A stretch of 64,000 nucleotides of DNA, taken from the NCBI GenBank assembly GCA_021200315.1, contig JAJQGU010000053.1, forward strand, positions 1 through 64,000, written 5' to 3'. A program made the position numbers and the translations under genes. The stretch is from Akkermansiaceae bacterium. Its GTDB lineage: Bacteria; Verrucomicrobiota; Verrucomicrobiia; Verrucomicrobiales; Akkermansiaceae. The notes below the pieces were generated by a model that saw only the letters and a program-made list of their open reading frames with translations, did no database searches and had not been told where the DNA came from. Position 1 is the stretch's first letter. Each line of letters opens with the position of its first letter. Positions 1 to 7,308 of this stretch are shown one piece after another.

Positions 1-32
1 AAACGCCTGCTTTCAGGGGCGGGGAATGTATA

Positions 33-51
33 GCGGATTCAAAATCCGCTG
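33..51. repeat. Palindromic 19-mer, copy 1 of 2
   Basis: The word GCGGATTCAAAATCCGCTG occurs here and again at 210-228. It folds as a 7-8 bp stem and resembles the anticodon arm of a tRNA-Leu(CAA), with loop TTCAAAA. The flanks do not complete a tRNA at either place. Confidence 0.75.
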
Positions 52-209
52 TCAACTTGAAAGGTGTGCTTTCCGGAAGAAGCGGTGTTTATATCCTGTT
101 CCCCATTCCTTGAAAAAGGACGTTTATTCCTATAATTCCATTATTTATTTTTTCAATATCCATTGATGGGAGAATCTTTATCGATAAATTCATGGGGCGT
201 TTTTGCCTG

Positions 210-228
210 GCGGATTCAAAATCCGCTG
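210..228. repeat. Palindromic 19-mer, copy 2 of 2
   Basis: Exact second copy of the 19-base palindrome found at 33-51, 177 bases downstream. The surrounding sequence differs between the two copies, so the repeat is limited to the palindrome itself. Confidence 0.75.
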
Positions 229-308
229 CGCATCCTCGAATTCTCGGGAGGATGAGCCGAAGGGAATTTTCCCTTGTCAGATAATGATTACAGGAGTAAT
301 CTTGAGGC

Positions 309-791
309 ATGAAGGATCGACTTGTCATTTCATTGGACAAATGGCCGGAGGGAGGACGATATTGCGAAGGAGAGCTGGATGGCAGCATTTTCGGGGTGGA
401 AAATGAGGACGTGAAGGAATGCGGCTCTCTGCGCTATGCGTTAAATGCCCAGATGCATGGGGAAGAACTACTGCTTTCCGGCGCGCTCTCCGCGCGATTT
501 CGCCTTCAATGCGCCCGCTGTCTGAGAGAGTTTGAATACGAGCTCCGCCTCGATGATGTGCATATCTCTCTGGAAGTGGGTGGGGAGCGCCAAGTGGACG
601 TGACGGAAGCGCTTCGCGAAGAGCTCGTAATATTACTTCCGGCATACCCTAAATGCGAAATTTCTGGTCTCGAATGTGACATAAAAGACGGAAATATGCA
701 TTTTGGGCTGGACAAGGAGGGGGTGCCGGAGGTAGAATCATCCGCCGCTGGTGACGGCAAAGTGTGGGATGTGCTTGATCACTTAAAGTGA
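309..791 (+). CDS. YceD/DUF177 family protein
   Basis: A 160-residue protein of the YceD (DUF177) family, which is almost always encoded just before rpmF and is implicated in 23S rRNA or large-subunit biogenesis. The family-typical CxxC pair is seen at C68 and C71, with two further cysteines at C116 and C123 that could complete a metal site. The gene lies 54 bases upstream of rpmF on the same strand, the usual arrangement. The ATG at 309 is preceded by GAGG. The biochemical role is not firmly known, so the function is inferred from family and position. Confidence 0.85.
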   Translation: MKDRLVISLDKWPEGGRYCEGELDGSIFGVENEDVKECGSLRYALNAQMHGEELLLSGALSARFRLQCARCLREFEYELRLDDVHISLEVGGERQVDVTEALREELVILLPAYPKCEISGLECDIKDGNMHFGLDKEGVPEVESSAAGDGKVWDVLDHLK

Positions 792-845
792 TCTGGTCGG
801 CACACTTCAGGCAGAACAGGAAAACAATTTGACCAAAAGAAAGAT

Positions 846-1037
846 ATGGCAGCACCTAAGCGCAGAACATCTAAAATGAAACAACGCACGCGCCTTGCCG
901 CCCAAGCATGGCGTGCCCCCAAACTCCGCATCTGTCCAAAATGCGGCAGTGCCGTTCCTGGACACACGGCTTGTTCTTCATGTGGCACGTATACGACCCG
1001 CAACGGAGCCGAAGTAGTCATCAAAGCCGAGGTTTGA
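846..1037 (+). CDS. rpmF: 50S ribosomal protein L32
   Basis: A 63-residue basic protein with the standard L32 start [10 protein letters not shown] and a zinc-ribbon formed by C30, C33, C43 and C46, so this is the zinc-binding form of L32. It is a structural component of the large ribosomal subunit. It sits between yceD and plsX, the classic yceD-rpmF-plsX order, but a strong terminator follows at 1060-1091, so plsX is probably transcribed mainly from its own promoter. Confidence 0.97.
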   Translation: MAAPKRRTSKMKQRTRLAAQAWRAPKLRICPKCGSAVPGHTACSSCGTYTTRNGAEVVIKAEV

Positions 1038-1059
1038 TCCTCTTTTGGATTGTCAGAGC

Positions 1060-1092
1060 CCGCCGCGCTTGAGACAGCGCGGCGGTTTTTTG
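1060..1092 (+). terminator. Rho-independent terminator after rpmF
   Basis: A perfect 9-bp GC-rich stem, CCGCCGCGC at 1060-1068 with GCGCGGCGG at 1077-1085, encloses an 8-base loop and is followed by six T. Confidence 0.92.
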
Positions 1093-1121
1093 TTGACTTT
1101 GCCCTGCATTTTTGTTAGCTT
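1093..1121 (+). promoter_or_regulatory. Possible promoter of plsX
   Basis: TTGACT at 1093-1098 is followed after 16-17 bases by a weak -10 (TTAGCT/TAGCTT). It begins directly after the rpmF terminator and 25 bases before plsX, which is the main reason to propose it. The -10 match is poor. Confidence 0.4.
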
Positions 1122-1145
1122 GCCGGCGTTGTTCAGTCACTTCAG

Positions 1146-2192
1146 ATGAAATTAGCTCTTGATGCCATGGGCGGGGATTTTGCCCCCGCAACCAATGTGG
1201 AAGGCGCGCGTCTTGCTTTGGAGAGGCTTGCAAATTTGGAAAAAATTTATCTGGTGGGAGATGAGGCGGCGTTGAAACGGCAATGTGACGCCTGTGGGCT
1301 GAGCGGTTCGCACGTCGAAATTATCCATGCCCCCGAGGTGGTGACCATGGAGGAATCAGGGCTCATGGCTGTTCGCCAGAAGAAGCGTTCCTCGATGTCT
1401 GTGGCTGTGGATTTGGTAAAGGAAGGGGCCTGTGACGCTGTGTTGAGCGCGGGCAATACGGGGGCGGCTGTGGCTGCATCAACGGTAAAACTGCGTCTGC
1501 TTCCCGGTGTGAGGCGTGCGGGCATTGCCACTCAGCTGCCCAATGAATACGGCGTCTGCAATGTGATGGACACCGGGGCCAATCCGGATGCAAGGGCTTC
1601 TCATCTAGTTGGCTATGCGGTAATGGCGGCCGTGCTGGTTCAATACATGTACGGCAAGGCCGAACCCAAGGTGGGTTTGATGAGCAATGGCACTGAAGAA
1701 TGCAAGGGCAATGATTTCTCGAAGGAAACACTCAAGCTTTTTCGCCAACTGGAAGGGGATGGAAAGCTTCCCTTTCATTTCCTTGGCAATGTCGAGGGGC
1801 ATGACCTTTTTGAGAAGGAACTTGATGTAGTCGTGACGGATGGATTTACCGGCAATGTATTGCTCAAGACTTGCGAAGCTACGGCCAAAACCTTTTCCAA
1901 ATGGCTGAAACGCGAGATCATGAAATCGTACGTTCGCAGGGCGGGCGCTTTGCTGATGCAGGGGGCATTCCGTTCATTGAAGAAAACACTGTCCGCTGAT
2001 CAAACGGGGGGCAGCCCTCTGCTGGGAGTGAACGGGGTTTCGATCATCGCGCACGGCAGAGCCAACTCTACGGCCATTTTCAATGCCATCCGCATCGCTG
2101 AAGGGATGCATGAAAATAGTGTCAATCCCCGCATTGTCGAGGCTCTGGCTGACATGGGAAACATCCCCGCTGAATATGACTTGCCCAGATGA
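1146..2192 (+). CDS. plsX: Phosphate acyltransferase PlsX
   Basis: A 348-residue PlsX, which converts acyl-ACP and phosphate to acyl-phosphate, the donor for PlsY in phosphatidic acid synthesis; it acts at the inner face of the membrane. The N-terminal LALDAMGGDFAP signature, the SAGNTGA segment and the VVTDGFTGNV segment are typical, and the length matches the family. In most bacteria plsX is followed by fabH; here it is followed, with near overlap, by prmA, so the fatty-acid genes are elsewhere. Confidence 0.96.
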   Translation: MKLALDAMGGDFAPATNVEGARLALERLANLEKIYLVGDEAALKRQCDACGLSGSHVEIIHAPEVVTMEESGLMAVRQKKRSSMSVAVDLVKEGACDAVLSAGNTGAAVAASTVKLRLLPGVRRAGIATQLPNEYGVCNVMDTGANPDARASHLVGYAVMAAVLVQYMYGKAEPKVGLMSNGTEECKGNDFSKETLKLFRQLEGDGKLPFHFLGNVEGHDLFEKELDVVVTDGFTGNVLLKTCEATAKTFSKWLKREIMKSYVRRAGALLMQGAFRSLKKTLSADQTGGSPLLGVNGVSIIAHGRANSTAIFNAIRIAEGMHENSVNPRIVEALADMGNIPAEYDLPR

Positions 2193-3045
2193 CGGTATGT
2201 GGGTTTGGTCCAAATTGTCCGCTCGAAAATGGGTCGATGTATGGGAGGAACTGCTGACCGGCAATCCTGGTTCGGTCATTACAGAAGTCAAAGGAGGCAG
2301 GACTATCCGCGTGACCGTGTACTGTGAGACGGAGAGAGATGCGATTACTTTGAAGGAATCTTTCGGCGGCTCCGTGCGCAATGTAAAGTCGCGCGACTGG
2401 GTAGCCGAACAGGCGTTGATTTGCCGAAAACCATTGGTGATTCGCGATCGATTGATCGTGACGGACGCTTATGCAGCCGGAAAAATTGAATCTCTCCGCC
2501 AACAGTGGCCCGAAAGAGAAATTATTGTCATACCCGCAGGGGTGGCCTTTGGTACTGGGGGGCATGCCACCACCTCTTCTTGTCTACGTATACTCTGTGA
2601 CTTTGCTCAGGCGGAGAGGGGACGTTCGTGGACGATGATCGACGCAGGTTGCGGTACTGGCGTATTGGCCATTGCTGCAGTAAAACTGGGCGCGGTTCAT
2701 GCCGATGCCTTCGATTTTGATGAAAAGGCTGTGGAGGTTGCACGGAAGAATTGCGAGCGCAACGGCCTCGAGTCGGAACGTATATCGGTTTTCTGCGGCG
2801 ACGTATTCCGTTGGAGTCCGGCGAAACCGGCGGATCTCGTGACAGCAAATCTTTTCTCGACGATCCTGCAGCGGTCTTTTCCCCGTCTGGCGGCTGCGTT
2901 GAAACCCGGGGGTGCCTTGGTGGTTTCGGGCATTCTGAATGCCCAGTGGCAGGAAACCCTTGAAGCGGCCCGTAGAAACGGACTGGTATGCGAACGGGTT
3001 GTCCGCCGCGGCAAATGGACGACAGCCCGTCTTGGGCACCAATGA
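2176..3045 (+). CDS. prmA: Ribosomal protein L11 methyltransferase family
   Basis: A class I SAM-dependent methyltransferase of the PrmA family, which trimethylates ribosomal protein L11. The family signature FGTGGHATT precedes the SAM-binding motif DAGCGTGVLAIAA, and VTANLF stands where the family has its NxL/NPPY-like catalytic loop. The open frame extends back into plsX, but the protein most likely begins at the ATG at 2176, overlapping the plsX end by 17 bases, or at the ATG at 2197 just after it; neither has a clear ribosome-binding site. At 283-290 residues it is close to normal length. The extreme N-terminal domain is divergent. Confidence 0.85.
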   Translation: MTCPDDGMWVWSKLSARKWVDVWEELLTGNPGSVITEVKGGRTIRVTVYCETERDAITLKESFGGSVRNVKSRDWVAEQALICRKPLVIRDRLIVTDAYAAGKIESLRQQWPEREIIVIPAGVAFGTGGHATTSSCLRILCDFAQAERGRSWTMIDAGCGTGVLAIAAVKLGAVHADAFDFDEKAVEVARKNCERNGLESERISVFCGDVFRWSPAKPADLVTANLFSTILQRSFPRLAAALKPGGALVVSGILNAQWQETLEAARRNGLVCERVVRRGKWTTARLGHQ

Positions 3046-3066
3046 ATTGATGCTTGTCACACCGCC

Positions 3067-3750
3067 ATGAATATTCTTGCCCTGGAGACTTCCACACCTC
3101 ATGCCTCGCTGGTTTTGGAAAGCGGGAATGTCCTTCTTTTCGAAACAGATTGGGAGACGGCGCGTAATCACGATACCAGCATCTTTCCTGCCCTGCGGGA
3201 TGCGTTGAACGTTCTCGGGCAGGGGGTGGCGCTCGATCTCGTGCTTGTGGGCGCGGGCCCTGGCAGCTACGGCGGCGTGCGAGTAGCTCTTGCTGCCGCC
3301 GAAGGGATAGCGCTCGTGCATGGCGCGCGCGTGGTGGCTCTCAATTCATGGCTCTCGCTTGCATGGGGTGAAGATGAGTGCTGTATTGTGAGTGACGCCC
3401 GGCGTGGAGGATGGGCGTTCGGACATTTCCGCCACGGTATGCTTGAGGATGAGCTGCGAGTTCTTTCCCGACAGGATGTACAGGCGGCTCTTGTTGCCTA
3501 TTCGGCGGGACCCAGCCTTTCCATCGAATCCGCAGACTCTCTCCGGGAGAAAGGAATGACAGTGGATTATGCCGGGCTTTCTCCGACGGCTTCAGGACTT
3601 GTCGCGGCTTGGCACGGCTTGTCCGCCGCACGACAACAGGAGCTTGCGGCTAAACCCGCCGAGCCTATTTATGTGCGTCCCCCCCACATCACCCAAATGG
3701 GGAAACGCCCTTGGGAGGTGAATTTTCCTTCCGAGAGACAAATAAACTGA
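3067..3750 (+). CDS. tsaB: tRNA threonylcarbamoyladenosine protein TsaB
   Basis: A 227-residue TsaB, the ASKHA-fold partner of TsaD in making the t6A37 modification of ANN-decoding tRNAs. The start MNILALETST, the N-HD segment and GPGSYGGVRVALA are characteristic (GPGSFTGLR in most TsaB, slightly altered here). It follows prmA by 21 bases and closes the plus-strand group yceD-rpmF-plsX-prmA-tsaB. The C-terminal region, ending with a Y-V-R-P motif, is typical of TsaB. TsaD, TsaE and TsaC are not in this window. Confidence 0.92.
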   Translation: MNILALETSTPHASLVLESGNVLLFETDWETARNHDTSIFPALRDALNVLGQGVALDLVLVGAGPGSYGGVRVALAAAEGIALVHGARVVALNSWLSLAWGEDECCIVSDARRGGWAFGHFRHGMLEDELRVLSRQDVQAALVAYSAGPSLSIESADSLREKGMTVDYAGLSPTASGLVAAWHGLSAARQQELAAKPAEPIYVRPPHITQMGKRPWEVNFPSERQIN

Positions 3751-3854
3751 TTTCACTGCTTGGCAATTTTTCCTGTTTATTATATGATACAGTGCTTTTA
3801 TCGCTGCATTTCCCGCTGTGTGCGCAATGTGATTCTGTGAGACATGGCGCCGAA

Positions 3855-5003
3855 TCAGAATTTTTCGACGAGAAACAGGAATTCGGTGACTTTGATGGAG
3901 CGCTCTTTGAGATTTCTGCATCCCCTGAACGTGTTGTAATCCGTTTGTAATAGATGCACTCTGCCTATTTTTGACAAAAAGCGGATGAAATCGTCGTATC
4001 GAATGAATCCCTCTGAGTTGTAGGAGATAAGAATAAATTTCGCGGGGCATGCCCGAATGGTTGAGAACAATTCGTCTTGGGCTGATTGGCGCTTGTTGTA
4101 AGGGGAACGGTTCCAATTGTCAGGTATTCCGGAAATTCGTGAAAACGCCTCCGGTTTTTTGTTGTTTGTTATTATATTGAGCATGAAATAATTAGAACCG
4201 TACGGATGTTGGTTGTAAGGTGGATCAAAATAGGCGAAGTCCACTTCCGGAATTGTGTTCATGAGTTGACGTGCGTCTTGTTGGTGAATATGACAATCCA
4301 CATCAAAGCGTGAAAAAACGGGCAACTTCAGCTCAATATCTCCCAATATGCGGGTGAGGGCTTTCCTCCCATGTCCTCCAAATTGTCCTATTCCTTTGTG
4401 ATTCTTATAAAATCCCTTGAAAACACCCGATGTGTTGTTGTGTACGGATGCTTCGTACAGGAGAGGCGCCAAGAAAAATTTTCTCAATTCAGGCTCAATA
4501 TCATCGATCGCCTGCCTTGCGGTATCAATGTATATGGCGTTTCTCCGAGTATAAAAGACCCTGTCGATCTGCGTAATGTGCTTTTCATCGGCGGGGGCAT
4601 ACATTTCCGTAACAATTCCCTCGCTCCAAGAATCTTCGATTTTCTGATGAAGAGAAGACAGTTCACTTTTCAACAGAAGCAGATCGACAGATGATTCGTT
4701 GGTCATGTAGCATTCATTGATAACTCTCGAATAATCTTCTAGATCATTACAATGAATGCTTGAAGAAAAACGTCTCAGATATCGGGAAACAATCCCAGAA
4801 CCGGAAAAAGCGTCCAAACTGCTTATTTTATTCTTACCCAGCCTTCTACAAACGAAATGAATTCCTTTCTCTATGAAATCGAGCAGGGAACGCTTGTTGC
4901 CTATATATGTGATTATTTGCTCAGATAAATAAGCTGGATATTCGCCGTTTATATCGCAATCCCCACGTTTGGGCGGCAGAACCTCCTGCTTCCTGCTGTT
5001 CAT
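3855..5003 (-). CDS. Orphan D12-class DNA N6-adenine methyltransferase
   Basis: A 382-residue type II N6-adenine DNA methyltransferase of the D12 group. YIGNKRSL (residues 33-40) and DAFSGSG (64-70) form the SAM-binding region, and the catalytic DPPY motif is at 260-263, in the context FDPPYNQHPYG. The gap between the motifs holds the target-recognition domain. No restriction endonuclease or specificity subunit lies nearby, so it is an orphan. Its base composition is visibly richer in A and T than all neighbours, which suggests recent acquisition. The recognition site cannot be read from the sequence. It is preceded by a promoter whose -10 box nearly touches the ATG. Confidence 0.92.
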   Translation of the reverse strand: MNSRKQEVLPPKRGDCDINGEYPAYLSEQIITYIGNKRSLLDFIEKGIHFVCRRLGKNKISSLDAFSGSGIVSRYLRRFSSSIHCNDLEDYSRVINECYMTNESSVDLLLLKSELSSLHQKIEDSWSEGIVTEMYAPADEKHITQIDRVFYTRRNAIYIDTARQAIDDIEPELRKFFLAPLLYEASVHNNTSGVFKGFYKNHKGIGQFGGHGRKALTRILGDIELKLPVFSRFDVDCHIHQQDARQLMNTIPEVDFAYFDPPYNQHPYGSNYFMLNIITNNKKPEAFSRISGIPDNWNRSPYNKRQSAQDELFSTIRACPAKFILISYNSEGFIRYDDFIRFLSKIGRVHLLQTDYNTFRGCRNLKERSIKVTEFLFLVEKF

Positions 5004-5387
5004 ACAGCGTTCTAATAATCAGGATAGAAAATTAATGTCAAGCATTATTAGCCATTTCATGAAGTGATCGAGCCGCCGACAGTTCGACCAATTTCCCGAA
5101 AGGTATGGAGCGGATTTCGTAATTCATTTGAGATCAGCACTCTCCAATATATTGTGGGCTCCGCTTTTAAAGCGCCTTGTGGGGATTCCCGCCCCGCTTC
5201 AATAACGCCTGAATTTTTCTATTCCCTCCCAGCGTATTCTAAACCCAAGAGAGAAGGGTATGGAATAAAGCCTGTTTTTATTTGTCGGAGAAGGTGAACA
5301 ATGATGAAACTGCAGAACGAGGGGGGCATATGCTGATAGAAATGAAAATCGCTCCTTTTTCCATGGAGTGGCTTGGGAATCTTCAGG
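5004..5387. other. Non-coding gap between methyltransferase and lipoprotein genes
   Basis: Apart from the methyltransferase promoter at 5012-5041, I see no gene, RNA or strong hairpin in this 384-base stretch. A 77-codon plus-strand frame at 5064-5297 has no recognisable domain or start signal and I regard it as chance. Confidence 0.5.
5012..5041 (-). promoter_or_regulatory. Promoter of the adenine methyltransferase, nearly leaderless
   Basis: On the minus strand a perfect TTGACA (5036-5041) is followed after 18 bases by TATTAG (5012-5017). The -10 ends only 8 bases before the ATG at 5003, so transcription would start within about two bases of the start codon. Confidence 0.55.
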
Positions 5388-5855
5388 TTATTCCCACAGA
5401 AACGACTGGCGGCTGTCGATTTCCTTTCCATCCACCTCGAGGGTAAGCTTCCAAGTGAGAACATCTCCATCCCTGCGGCGTTTCTCCCCGTTGAAATCGA
5501 AGAGCTCATGTCTCACTCCTCCCACCCGGCCCGGTTTGTATTCCATTGTGCGTTCCAGAATGCGGGAGCCCGTCTTCGCCTGGGTATACCTAAATCGGAG
5601 TCGTGCGGGGAGATCAGTCTGGCGGTCTGTCCAGGTGACGAAATAGTAATCCCCCAGTCGATCTTGCCGATCACGCTCATCCGATGCCCCAAAAAGCATG
5701 TATGAGGCGTTGGCGCGTAAAAGCCCGGTGTCCCAGTCCGGGCGTATCGTCGTTTTCAGTGGCAAGTCCATCACCTCGTCGATCTGCGAGTATGGAGATG
5801 AGCATGAAGCGAGAGTAACTGCACAAGAGCTCAATACAAGAGAATAAAGTTTCAT
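5388..5855 (-). CDS. Putative lipoprotein of unknown function
   Basis: A 155-residue protein starting MKLYSLVLSS with a lipobox LASC whose cysteine is residue 18, so it should be exported and lipid-anchored. I do not recognise the mature domain. It holds charged stretches, two WTD/WDT segments and no repeats. The open frame begins three codons earlier, but the MKLY start gives the best signal peptide. It is the last gene of the minus-strand group leuS-rpe-VC0807-like, 42 bases after the membrane protein. Orientation in the envelope cannot be told from the sequence. Confidence 0.75.
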   Translation of the reverse strand: MKLYSLVLSSCAVTLASCSSPYSQIDEVMDLPLKTTIRPDWDTGLLRANASYMLFGASDERDRQDRLGDYYFVTWTDRQTDLPARLRFRYTQAKTGSRILERTMEYKPGRVGGVRHELFDFNGEKRRRDGDVLTWKLTLEVDGKEIDSRQSFLWE

Positions 5856-5897
5856 CTGTTCCAATTGAAGTCTGAAATGAATGTCAAGTACTGAGAT

Positions 5898-6650
5898 TCA
5901 GCGCATCAGCAGCTGATCTCGGGAAAGGCCGGTGAGCTCTCCCAGGCGGCGCACAAGATAGATAAGCATCCCCATGAGCGTAATCGCCAGCGGAACTCCA
6001 ATCACAAGGAACCCCCACCAAGTTTGACTGCTGACTGCATAATTGTAAGCAATATGCTGCTGATCTGACGATTGTTCGAGTACGGGAAGCAGAAAATGGA
6101 GAGTAAGGCAGAAGTTGGCGATGGAGGAGAGGACGAGTGAACCGCCCAGCATCCATGTAGCCAGCGTGATACATCGCCTGTAGGCCGTGCCCGCACCCCG
6201 CTCGGTGATCTTTTTCTCAATTGTATGGATATCGAATATCTCCGGAGTATAAAGAAGGACTCTCAGAAGGGGTGACGAGGTTCGGCCTGACAAGATCACC
6301 GCCACAGCCAGCGTCAAAGGAATAAGAGCTTCCTTCGAGGCGAAAAGCCAAGGTGTATCACCAGCAATGCGTCCGTCTTCCTTCACCGCCAAGAGTGTGA
6401 CGATACCCGTGCAGAGCACGCCTACTAGACCGATGGAGGACATCATGTCGATTTTGCGTGTGACTGCATAGCGAAAAGCGCCGTAAGCAATCGGCAGGCT
6501 CAGCGCCAAGCCCATCGCCCATGCAGGTCCCAATTTCCAAGGTGCGTCTCCTACCCCGCTGCAGTGATCCAGAATCAGCACTGGCACGATCACTCCGATC
6601 AAGACGCCTGTCAGCGAGTCATTTCTCTTTTTCTGCTTTTCGGCGCTCAT
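5898..6650 (-). CDS. VC0807-like integral membrane protein
   Basis: A 250-residue polytopic membrane protein with about six hydrophobic segments. A central KIDMMSSIGLVGVL stretch and a loop containing KEALIPL recall the VC0807 family, whose function is not established. Its start overlaps the stop of rpe by four bases (6647-6650), showing translational coupling with rpe and leuS. The polar C-terminal tail is short. Family assignment is by recollection of these motifs. Confidence 0.7.
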   Translation of the reverse strand: MSAEKQKKRNDSLTGVLIGVIVPVLILDHCSGVGDAPWKLGPAWAMGLALSLPIAYGAFRYAVTRKIDMMSSIGLVGVLCTGIVTLLAVKEDGRIAGDTPWLFASKEALIPLTLAVAVILSGRTSSPLLRVLLYTPEIFDIHTIEKKITERGAGTAYRRCITLATWMLGGSLVLSSIANFCLTLHFLLPVLEQSSDQQHIAYNYAVSSQTWWGFLVIGVPLAITLMGMLIYLVRRLGELTGLSRDQLLMR

Positions 6651-7303
6651 GCTTCACGAATGGCTTGAATGACGGCCGGCATATCGTCGGCTTGAAACGT
6701 GGATGAACCGGCTACGAGACAATCCGCACCCGCCTCCCCACAGAGAGATGCCTGCACAAGACCGATGCCGCCATCCATCTGAATCAGAAAACGCGCTCCG
6801 TTTGTTTCGCGCCATGCTTTCAAAGCCCGCACCTTGTCAAGTGACTGCGGCATGAACTTCTGCCCGCCGAATCCCGGCACGACAGACATCACAAGCGCCA
6901 TATCAACCATGGGCAGATAAGGCTGCATGATCTCCCAAGGCGTTGCCGGATTGAGAGCCAATCCAAATTGCACCCCCTCGGCGCGAATGGCGGCAGAAAG
7001 AGACTTAAGGTTCACAGCCTTTTCCCGTTCCACATGTACGGTGATCATGTCCACACCAGCCTTGATGAAACGCGGGTAATAGTGGTCGGGTGCGTCCACC
7101 ATCAGGTGTGCGTCCAGAAAGGCGTCGGAGCCCACTGCACGGCGAATGGCCGCGCAGATATCCGGCCCAAAGGAGATATTGTCGACAAAATGGCCGTCCA
7201 TCACGTCGAGATGCAGCCAGTCGGCGCCGGAAATCAAAGCCCGGCGGGCTTCGTCTCCAATGCGGGCGAAGTCGCAGGCAAGCATGGAGGGGGCGACAAG
7301 CAT
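6647..7303 (-). CDS. rpe: Ribulose-phosphate 3-epimerase
   Basis: A TIM-barrel epimerase interconverting ribulose 5-phosphate and xylulose 5-phosphate in the pentose phosphate pathway. The metal-binding HLDVMDGHFVDN, the DAHLMV strand and the phosphate loop SVVPGFGGQKF are all present, as is the MDGGIG segment. The frame opens at 7312, but the ATG at 7303 (MLVAPSMLACDF) matches the family start; 7312 would overlap leuS by four bases. The downstream membrane protein overlaps by four bases. Confidence 0.95.
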   Translation of the reverse strand: MLVAPSMLACDFARIGDEARRALISGADWLHLDVMDGHFVDNISFGPDICAAIRRAVGSDAFLDAHLMVDAPDHYYPRFIKAGVDMITVHVEREKAVNLKSLSAAIRAEGVQFGLALNPATPWEIMQPYLPMVDMALVMSVVPGFGGQKFMPQSLDKVRALKAWRETNGARFLIQMDGGIGLVQASLCGEAGADCLVAGSSTFQADDMPAVIQAIREA

Positions 7304-7308
7304 GACGA

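Larger units (their letters stand above)
1..308. other. Non-coding stretch upstream of yceD, with two palindromes
   Basis: No convincing gene is seen here; the short open frames lack recognisable domains. The notable content is a 19-base palindromic word present twice, at 33-51 and 210-228 (described separately), and a short inverted repeat CATCCTC/GAGGATG at about 231-254. A weak ribosome-binding GAGG lies just before the yceD start. Confidence 0.5.

Noticed and set aside
1-120. Possible tRNA-Leu around the first palindrome
   Set aside because: The D and T arms and the acceptor pairing are missing; only the anticodon-arm-like palindrome is present.
5004-5387. Restriction endonuclease partner for the methyltransferase
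   Set aside because: No open frame of suitable size or domain on either side; the neighbours are a TsaB and a lipoprotein.
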